Of a DNA stretch of 14,166 nt, positions 7,492 through 13,500 are shown in pieces. The notes beneath the pieces are model-generated. The model ran no database searches, was not told the DNA's origin, and saw nothing but the letters and a program-made list of their open reading frames with translations. Position 1 is the first letter of the stretch. The number at the start of each line of letters is the position of its first letter. A program made the position numbers and the translations under genes. The DNA is taken from contig CALVUB010000012.1 in assembly GCA_944363385.1 (NCBI GenBank), positions 1 through 14,166 of the forward strand, written 5' to 3'. The stretch comes from an uncultured Clostridia bacterium. Its GTDB lineage: Bacteria > Bacillota > Clostridia > Christensenellales > UBA1242.

Positions 7492-7544
7492 AAGACAAAA
7501 TACAAAAATAAATTCAACTTTTCGACTTTTTTGTGTTTTGTCTT
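7492..7544 (+). terminator. 17-bp AT-rich inverted repeat before spoIIGA (second terminator or regulatory hairpin)
   Basis: The left arm (7492-7508, AAGACAAAATACAAAAA) pairs along its full length with 7528-7544 (one G-U), loop 19 nt, followed by a T-rich run. Its right arm contains the -35 of the proposed spoIIGA promoter. Part of the right arm recurs 22 nt on (7550-7564), offering an alternative pairing. It could be a backup terminator for ftsZ or an operator-like site. Confidence 0.55.
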
Positions 7545-7566
7545 TTTTCTTTTTGTGTTTTATCAT
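7521..7566 (+). promoter_or_regulatory. Possible spoIIGA promoter with Spo0A-box-like site
   Basis: -35 TTGTCT (7538-7543), a 17-bp spacer and -10 TATCAT (7561-7566). Upstream, TTCGACT (7521-7527) matches the reverse complement of the 0A box TGTCGAA at 6 of 7 bases. In B. subtilis the spoIIG promoter is Spo0A-activated, so such a site is expected, but the match is short. Confidence 0.4.
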
Positions 7567-7586
7567 TTGCTTAAAAGGAGGAGGGT

Positions 7587-8393
7587 ATGGAAATTTTTGT
7601 TGAACAGACACTTTTGATAAACTTTTTTCAAAATGCTCTTATTCTCAACTTGACCTCATTTTTTGTCAAAGAAAAAGCTCGATTTTGGTTTTTGATTTCA
7701 CTTTTTGCTGGTGCATTTTCGCTTGTTGTTCCGCTTTTTGAGCTTGGCTCTTATGCTAAAATTTTGCTCCAGATTTTTCTTGCCGTTCTTGTCGTTTGCC
7801 TTTCGTTTAAATGTCATTTGCTCGCCAAGTTTTCTTTTATTTTGGTGACTTTTTTCATTTTCACCTTTATTTTGGGCGGGGCTTGCTTTGCTCTTGAAGA
7901 GGCGGTAGGCTCTTATCCGCTTTTTATCGTTTGCCTTGTCAGCCTTGCAATATTTTTTCTAGTCAAGTTTGTCATTTTTTATCACAACCGCATGCTGAGG
8001 ATTAAAAGTTTTACCTATTCTGTCAAAATCAAAGCCAACGGCAAAGAGGTGGAAGAAAATGGCTATCTCGACAGCGGAAATGTTCTGCTTGACAGCGTGA
8101 CGAAGTCGCCAATCATTTTGGTCAATTATCAAGTTTTTAAAAAGCTATATCAAGATGTGCCTCTTGCAAGTTTGCTTTCAAAATCAAAGCAAGACAAAAT
8201 CAATTGCGCACACTATGTGAAGATTAATTCTGTTGGCAGTGGAAACAAAATTCTTGCTTTTGTGGCTGATGAGATTGTGCTTAACAATGAGAGAACCATC
8301 AAAAATCCAACACTTGCGCTCAGCTTTTCAGGCTTTGAAAAGAGCTTTAAAGCCAATGTGCTTTTAAACAGCCAAATTGTTTTTGGAGGATGA
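7587..8393 (+). CDS. spoIIGA: SpoIIGA, sporulation sigma-E factor-processing peptidase
   Basis: Membrane aspartic protease that cleaves the pro-sequence of pro-sigma-E in the mother cell, activated by a forespore signal through SpoIIR. It has 268 residues, slightly short for the family (about 300). The N-terminal half has five hydrophobic segments at about 7-26, 33-52, 56-75, 81-102 and 109-132. A soluble domain follows with the active-site motif GYLDSGN at 159-165 (Asp162; family form D-T/S-G-N) and a later SPIILV strand. An exceptionally strong SD (AAGGAGGAGG, 7575-7584) sits just before ATG 7587. Placement directly before sigE, as in Bacillus and Clostridia, makes the call secure even though the membrane part is variable. 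A 54-nt gap separates it from sigE, with no terminator, so the two form an operon. Confidence 0.94.
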   Translation: MEIFVEQTLLINFFQNALILNLTSFFVKEKARFWFLISLFAGAFSLVVPLFELGSYAKILLQIFLAVLVVCLSFKCHLLAKFSFILVTFFIFTFILGGACFALEEAVGSYPLFIVCLVSLAIFFLVKFVIFYHNRMLRIKSFTYSVKIKANGKEVEENGYLDSGNVLLDSVTKSPIILVNYQVFKKLYQDVPLASLLSKSKQDKINCAHYVKINSVGSGNKILAFVADEIVLNNERTIKNPTLALSFSGFEKSFKANVLLNSQIVFGG

Positions 8394-8447
8394 TTTTCTG
8401 CAGTAAAGCAAATTTTTAGCTAAAATTTATCAATTTTTGGAGGAATT

Positions 8448-9176
8448 ATGCAAAAATTTTTATTTAAAATCAAATTTTTCTTTTACAAATTATTTCATCG
8501 AAAAGATTATGTTTTGTCAAGGCAAATTGTCTGTTATGTTTGTGGCAATGAAGAATTTTTGCCACCACTTTCTTCAGATGAAGAGAACGCTCTTTTGCTA
8601 GAGAAAGAAGGGGGTTCTCAAGAGGCGATTACAAAACTTATTGAACACAATTTAAGGCTGGTGGCTTTTATTGCCAAAAAGTTTGAGTCAAGCAAGATTG
8701 AATATGAAGACCTTATTTCAATCGGTGCAGTTGGACTTATCAAAGCGGTCAAAACCTTTAAGCCAGACAAAAATATTCGCCTTGCAACTTATGCTTCTCG
8801 TTGCATTGAAAATGAAATTTTGATGCAGATAAGAAAAACCTCAAAGGTTAAAAATGATATCAGTCTTGACAAGCCTTTGAGCGAAGATTTTGACGGAAAT
8901 CAGCTTGTGCTTTCAGACATTTTGCCAAGCGATGAAGATATTGTTTCTCAAGCGGTGGATGAGCCTGCTGACAGGGCGATTGTTCATCAACTTATTGCCA
9001 AACTTGGTGAAAGAGAACAGGAGATCATGATTTTGCGTTATGGTCTTCTTGGGCAAGAAGAACTGACACAACGCGAAGTTGCTGATAAACTTGGCATAAG
9101 CCAAAGTTATATCTCAAGACTTGAAAAAAGAATTTTAAAAGAAATGAAGTATGAGCTTGAAAAGAGCTTTTTATAA
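8448..9176 (+). CDS. sigE: RNA polymerase sigma-E factor (early mother-cell sporulation sigma), pro-form
   Basis: Sigma-70 family factor that directs early mother-cell transcription in sporulation. It has 242 residues. The N-terminal ~30 residues form a hydrophobic/basic pro-sequence (MQKFLFKIKFFFYKLF), followed by CYVCGNEEFLPPLS (29-42), which lines up with the region around the SpoIIGA cleavage site of B. subtilis pro-sigma-E. Region 2: EHNLRLVAFIAKKFE (66-80), DLISIGAVGLIKAV (88-101) and RLATYASRCIENEILMQIR (111-129). Region 4 has the helix-turn-helix TQREVADKLGISQSYISRLE (207-226). SD GGAGG (8439-8443) precedes the ATG. Presence of the pro-sequence and its protease side by side shows a complete activation pair. 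Confidence 0.97.
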   Translation: MQKFLFKIKFFFYKLFHRKDYVLSRQIVCYVCGNEEFLPPLSSDEENALLLEKEGGSQEAITKLIEHNLRLVAFIAKKFESSKIEYEDLISIGAVGLIKAVKTFKPDKNIRLATYASRCIENEILMQIRKTSKVKNDISLDKPLSEDFDGNQLVLSDILPSDEDIVSQAVDEPADRAIVHQLIAKLGEREQEIMILRYGLLGQEELTQREVADKLGISQSYISRLEKRILKEMKYELEKSFL

Positions 9177-9215
9177 CCACTTTTGCATTAAATTTTTAAA
9201 AAGATTGACCTTTTT

Positions 9216-9277
9216 TGTCGACTGTGAATAAGAAAATGCCATTGGTTAAACATATCTCCTAGAAAGGAGAAAATATG
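9216..9277 (+). promoter_or_regulatory. sigG leader: SD-sequestering hairpin and possible forespore promoter
   Basis: TCTCCT (9255-9260) pairs perfectly with AGGAGA (9265-9270) over a 4-nt loop, covering the SD (AAAGGAG, 9263-9269). CATA (9251-9254) can then pair with TATG (9274-9277), covering the AUG, with a 3-nt bulge. Upstream, GAATA (9226-9230) and GGTTAAACAT (9244-9253) weakly resemble -35/-10 elements of sigma-F/G promoters. TGTCGAC (9216-9222) is a 6/7 match to the 0A box. The hairpin is clear by eye; the promoter elements are weak. Confidence 0.55.
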
Positions 9278-10048
9278 TCTTCCAAGGTTTCTATTGCAGG
9301 TGTTGACACAACCAAACTTCCAAAGCTTTCAAACAATGATATTTTGGCACTTATAAAAAAAGTCAAAAAGGGTGACGCTCACGCTCGTGAGCAATTTGTT
9401 GTTGCAAATTTAAGGCTGGTGCTGAGCGTTGTGCATAGGTTTAATGTCAAAGGCGACAGGGCAGATGATATGTTTCAAGTGGGGTGCGTGGGACTTCTTA
9501 AAGCTATCGACAATTTTGACGAAACTTTGAATGTAAAATTTTCAACTTATGCAGTGCCAATGATTGTGGGTGAGATAAGGCGGTATCTGCGCGACAACAA
9601 TTCGATAAGAGTTAGTCGCTCAATGCGTGACATTGCTTATAGAGCTATGCAGGCGAAGGAAGAACTTTCAAAAGACTCTTTCAAAGAACCAAGCCTAGAA
9701 GAAATTGCAAACAAAATCAATGTGCCACTAAAAACTGTCACTTTTGCTCTTGATGCAATAAGCGAAACGGTTTCGCTTAGCGATCCGATTTACAGCGAAG
9801 GTAGCGACACGATTGCTCTTTTAGACCAAATTGCTGACAACAACTGCACAAATGAAAATATTGATGAGTCGCTCTCAATACGCTCAGCTATCAAAACGCT
9901 TTCACCGCGTGAAAAAGAAATTTTGCTTATGCGCTATTACTCGGGCAAAACGCAAACAGAAGTAAGCGAAGAAATCGGCATAAGTCAAGCGCAGGTGTCA
10001 AGGCTTGAAAAAAATGCTCTCAAATCGGTAAAAGATTTTTTGATTTAG
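9275..10048 (+). CDS. sigG: RNA polymerase sigma-G factor (late forespore sporulation sigma)
   Basis: Sigma-70 family factor of the late forespore. It has 257 residues. The N-terminus VSIAGVDTTKLPKL (5-18) is the sigma-G signature (B. subtilis has VEICGVDTSKLP). Region 2: ANLRLVLSVVHRFN (44-57), DDMFQVGCVGLLKAIDNF (64-81), VKFSTYAVPMIVGEIRRYLR (87-106) and IRVSRSMRDIAY (111-122). Region 3: EPSLEEIANKINV (138-150). Region 4 has the helix-turn-helix TQTEVSEEIGISQAQVSRLEK (226-246). It follows sigE by 98 bp with no terminator, so read-through from the spoIIGA-sigE operon is expected. The hairpin over its SD and AUG may limit translation of that read-through mRNA. Sigma-F is the closest alternative, but the N-terminal signature and position fit sigma-G. 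Confidence 0.97.
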   Translation: MSSKVSIAGVDTTKLPKLSNNDILALIKKVKKGDAHAREQFVVANLRLVLSVVHRFNVKGDRADDMFQVGCVGLLKAIDNFDETLNVKFSTYAVPMIVGEIRRYLRDNNSIRVSRSMRDIAYRAMQAKEELSKDSFKEPSLEEIANKINVPLKTVTFALDAISETVSLSDPIYSEGSDTIALLDQIADNNCTNENIDESLSIRSAIKTLSPREKEILLMRYYSGKTQTEVSEEIGISQAQVSRLEKNALKSVKDFLI

Positions 10049-10064
10049 TTCTTTTTTGCCAAAT

Positions 10065-10083
10065 TTCGACATATACACAAACT
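10065..10083 (+). promoter_or_regulatory. Possible ymxH promoter -10 with a perfect 0A-box heptamer
   Basis: TTCGACA (10065-10071) is the exact reverse complement of the Spo0A heptamer TGTCGAA. It overlaps CATATACA (10070-10077), which resembles a sigma-E-type or sigma-A -10 element. The ATG follows 6 nt later and there is no SD. No convincing -35 was found. This is only a suggestion. Confidence 0.3.
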
Positions 10084-10365
10084 ATGGAAAGTTCATTTTT
10101 AGAGTTAAGATGCAAAGAAGTGGTCAATGTGCTGGATGGCAGAAAACTTGGCCATATCATCGACATCATCTTTGATTTGTCTTCGGCAAGAGTGCTTGGG
10201 ATTTTGGTGCCAGGTGAAAAAACGGGCTGGAATGTTTTCAAAAACTCAAATCAACTGTTTATTCCCTTTGGTTGTATTGTCAAAATTGGCGAAGATGCAA
10301 TTTTGGTGGAAGTGCAAGGGCAAGGAGTGCCAGAAAATCCTTATCAAGTTTTACAAAAAAAATAA
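10084..10365 (+). CDS. ymxH: YlmC/YmxH family PRC-barrel sporulation-associated protein
   Basis: Small single-domain protein of 93 residues. The sequence FLELRCKEVVNVLDGRKLGHIIDI (5-28) followed by ARVLGILVPG (34-43) and LFIPFGCIVKIGEDAILVEV (58-77) is the PRC-barrel pattern of the YlmC/YmxH family, which is linked to spore formers by conservation. Molecular function is not established. The gene lies just after sigG, as ylmC-type genes do near sigE-sigG in Bacillus and Clostridia. It has no SD, and a -10-like element sits immediately before the ATG, so it may be translated from a leaderless mRNA. A hairpin begins inside its last codons and acts as its probable terminator. Confidence 0.85.
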   Translation: MESSFLELRCKEVVNVLDGRKLGHIIDIIFDLSSARVLGILVPGEKTGWNVFKNSNQLFIPFGCIVKIGEDAILVEVQGQGVPENPYQVLQKK

Positions 10366-10384
10366 CAAATTTGTTTGTTATTTT
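10359..10384 (+). terminator. Hairpin terminator overlapping the ymxH stop
   Basis: AAAATAACAAA (10359-10369) pairs perfectly with TTTGTTATTTT (10374-10384) over a 4-nt loop, and a T-rich stretch follows. The stem is AT-rich. It overlaps the ymxH stop, and its right arm contains the -35 of the next promoter. Confidence 0.6.
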
Positions 10385-10403
10385 AAATATTTTTTGGTAT
10401 ACT
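10375..10403 (+). promoter_or_regulatory. Sigma-A-like promoter for the GLUG-repeat gene
   Basis: -35 TTGTTA (10375-10380), a 17-bp spacer and -10 TATACT (10398-10403), with an extended -10 TGG before it. The predicted start at about 10409-10411 coincides with the first base pairs of the structured leader. Confidence 0.75.
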
Positions 10404-10407
10404 AAGT

Positions 10408-10524
10408 GTGAGAGAAGGCAAAATTTGACTTGCAGTCAAATTTTTGCAAGGCTAAAAGCCTTGTTTTCAGCGCCCACCCGCCACCAACTGACGGCGGACG
10501 GGCGCTGAAAACGCCTTCTCTCAC
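10408..10524 (+). ncRNA. Compact four-helix structured leader or palindromic element
   Basis: A 12-bp closing stem P1 (GTGAGAGAAGGC, 10408-10419, with 10513-10524) encloses three hairpins packed side by side. P2: 11 bp, 10420-10430/10434-10444, loop TGC. P3: 7 bp, 10447-10453/10457-10463, loop AAA. P4: 12 bp, 10464-10475/10500-10511, plus an inner CCGCC/GGCGG stem (10478-10482/10493-10497) and a 10-nt loop. Only about three bases at the junction are unpaired. P4 is very GC-rich in an AT-rich neighbourhood. It sits between the promoter and SD of the GLUG gene. It could be a cis-regulatory RNA or a miniature palindromic repeat element. It matches no riboswitch or T-box that I recognise, and no target-site duplication is seen. 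Confidence 0.6.
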
Positions 10525-10539
10525 CGAAAAACCAAAAAC

Positions 10540-10545
10540 AGGAGG
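10540..10545 (+). promoter_or_regulatory. Shine-Dalgarno of the GLUG-repeat gene
   Basis: AGGAGG, 7 nt before ATG 10553, fixes the start of the open frame that runs off the right edge. Confidence 0.85.
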
Positions 10546-10552
10546 AAGAGAT

Positions 10553-13500
10553 ATGAAAACCAAAACCAAAAGCTTTTTTTCTCAAGCTTTCATGGCTCTA
10601 TTGTCTCTTCTTTTTTTGATAACCTCTGTCAATTTATTGCAAAATATCGGGGGGGGGACGACCGACCTTTCTGAAAATTCAATAGCCCAGGCTCCCACCA
10701 ACACAACCTACTGGATTGACGAAACAACACAAACTGCCCTCAGCGTTGATTTTGATAATTATTCTTTAACAAAGGACACCTCAGCCATCGATACTACATA
10801 TCTTATCCAGTCAGAAAAAGATCTAGCATTTCTTTCATGGACAATATATAACGATAAGGTTTACGGTGGCTCTTCAAATAAGGTGACAAGTGGTAGTAAC
10901 GACTATTTTTATTCAGATGTATGTTTCAAACAAACCAAAAATCTTGACCTTTCAGCATACTATTGGCAACCAATAGGTATAATCTATACACGAGACGGAA
11001 CAATTTCAAGGCGCTATTTTTCAGGCAACTATGACGGCGGAGGGCACACAGTTTCAGGTGTATTCACTCCAGCAGGTTTGGGCTATGCTTATTATTGTCA
11101 AGGTCTATTTGGCTATGTTTATGGCAGAAGTTCAACCCAGCGGGCGAGCATTTCAAATCTCGGAGTGATTGACTCTTTTATTCAAGGCGAAGATAATATT
11201 GGCGGAGTTGTGGGGCATCTTGATTATGCAACTGTAACCAATGCATATAACACAGGTTCAGTTAGTGGTTCTTCTTTTGTTGGCGGAGTTGTGGGGAGTC
11301 CATATTCCAATGCAACTGTAAGTAATGTATACAACACAGGTATAGTTAGTGGAAATTCTTGGGTTGGCGGAGTTATGGGGAGTGCATATTCTAATGCAAC
11401 TGTAAGCAATGTATATAACACTGGCACTGTTGAAGGAACAGGTGATCGAGTTGGCGGAGTTATGGGGAGTGCTAATGGAACTGTAAGCAATGTATATAAC
11501 ACAGGTTCAGTTAGTGGAAGTTCTAGTGTTGGCGGAGTTGTGGGGTATGTTTCTTCTAGGTCAACTGTAAGAAATGTATATAACACAGGCTCAGTTAGTG
11601 GAACAGGAGATTATGTTGGTGGAGTTATGGGGGGTGCTGGTTATAATGCAACTGTAAGCAATGTATATAACATAGGTTCAGTTAGTGGTTCTTCTACTGT
11701 TGGTGGAGTTGTGGGGAATGCGGATGCAACTGTAAGAAATGTATATAACACAGGTATAGTTAGAGGAGATTCTCAGGTTGGCGGAGTTGTGGGCTATACA
11801 TATTCTTCTTCAACTGTAACCAATGCATATTATGGTGGAGCTTGCACGCTTCCAGTTGGTATTGGCTCAGGCGAAGGTTCAGCAACAAAAATTGACAGTC
11901 CGGTTGAAGAGTGGGCAAAAAATGAAGAGTGGTATCTTAACTCTTCCAATTGGAACAGATCTTATCCATGGGACTTTGAAAATGTGTGGACATTTGAAAT
12001 AAAGAATGCACCAAGTTATATTAGTGACTTTATCTATCCATATTTACAAAGTCTTGGCACAGAAATCCCAGAGCATGAAATCATTTATTGGACAGATGAA
12101 GTGGCTCAAGAAGCGCTCGGCGTTGACTTTGATAACTATACTTTAACTCAAGACACCTCAGCCAGCACTACTACATATCTTATCCAATCAGAAACAGACC
12201 TGGCTTTTTTAAGCTGGACAATATACAACGACCAAGTCTATGGTGGGGAAGAAAATAAATACACAAGCGGAAGCATTAACTATTTTTATTCAGATGTATA
12301 TTTCAAACAAACAACAAACCTCGACCTTTCAGCATACTATTGGCAACCTATAGGTATAGGTTATACACGAGACGGAACAAGTGCAAGTCGCTATTTTTCA
12401 GGAAACTATGATGGCGGAGGATACACAGTTTCAGGTGTATTCACGCCAGCAGGCGATGACAGTGGTTATCATTATCAAGGGCTCTTTGGTTATATTCAAG
12501 GCAGAAGTTCGACCCAGCGTGCAACAATTGCTAATGTTGGAGTGATTGACTCTTTTGTTCAAGGTTATAATTATGTTGGTGGAGTTGTGGGGTATCTTTA
12601 TTATGCAACTATAAGCAATGCATATAACACAGGTATAGTTAGTGGAAGTTCTGAGGTTGGCGGAGTTGTGGGGTATGCTTTTAGTGCAACTGTAAGTAAT
12701 GTATATAACACAGGTTCAGTTAGTGGATCAGGAAATTGTGTTGGCGGAGTTGTGGGGTATGCTTCGTTTTCTAGAGCAACTGTAAGTAATGTATACAACA
12801 CAGGTTCAGTTAGTGGAAATTCTTGGGTTGGCGGAGTTGTGGGGTATGCTAATACTGGCGCTGGCATCAGCAATGTATATAACACAGGTTCAGTTAGTGG
12901 TTCTTCTCGTGTTGGCGGAGTTGTGGGGGATGCATATTCTAATGCAACTGTAAGAAATGCATATAACATAGGCTCAGTTAGTGGAAATTCTCAGGTTGGC
13001 GGAGTTGCGGGGATAGTTTCTTCTACGTCAACTGTAAGAAATACATATTATGGTGGAGCTTGCACGCTTCCAGTTGGCATTGGCTCAGGAAGTGGCTCGG
13101 CAAAAAAAATTGATAGCCTGGTTGAAGAGTGGGCACAAAATAAAGATTGGTATCTTGACTCTTCCAATTGGGACAGCTCTCATCCATGGGACTTTGAAAC
13201 TGTGTGGAATATTTCTGTAGTTTTTAACGGTGGCTATCCTTGTTTTGATGCTTTTTGGACTGACAAACTTGCCCAAAACCAGCTCGGCGTTGATTTTGAT
13301 AATTATAGTTTTGATATTGATGAGAAAAACCGCTCAATTTACTATATAAACAACGAGGCAGACCTTGCATATTTGAGCTGGGTGATAGAAAATGAAGCCT
13401 CTGATAAAGTTCACGTGATTGAAGGTATGATTTCTTGTTATTTTTCAGGCATAACCTTTGTGCAAACTGCCGACCTTGATTTGTCGGACTATTATTGGTT

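Noticed and set aside
10272-10508. Plus-strand frame of 78 codons ending in the GC-rich hairpin
   Set aside because: It overlaps ymxH in another frame and runs through the terminator and the structured leader; no SD.
10408-10524. The four-helix element as a tRNA or T-box leader
   Set aside because: Helix lengths, loops and the lack of an anticodon arm, T-loop and CCA end do not fit a tRNA. No T-box sequence or antiterminator was found.
11224-11586. Minus-strand open frame across GLUG block 1 (and a similar one at 12601-12969), rich in Pro, Thr and Leu
   Set aside because: It is the antisense shadow of the repeats. Its periodic sequence mirrors the GLUG units, and there is no SD or promoter.
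11198-13057. Regular ~80-bp repeats resembling a CRISPR-like array
   Set aside because: All units are in frame, encode the GLUG motif and are of unequal length, with no constant spacer or repeat structure and no cas genes.
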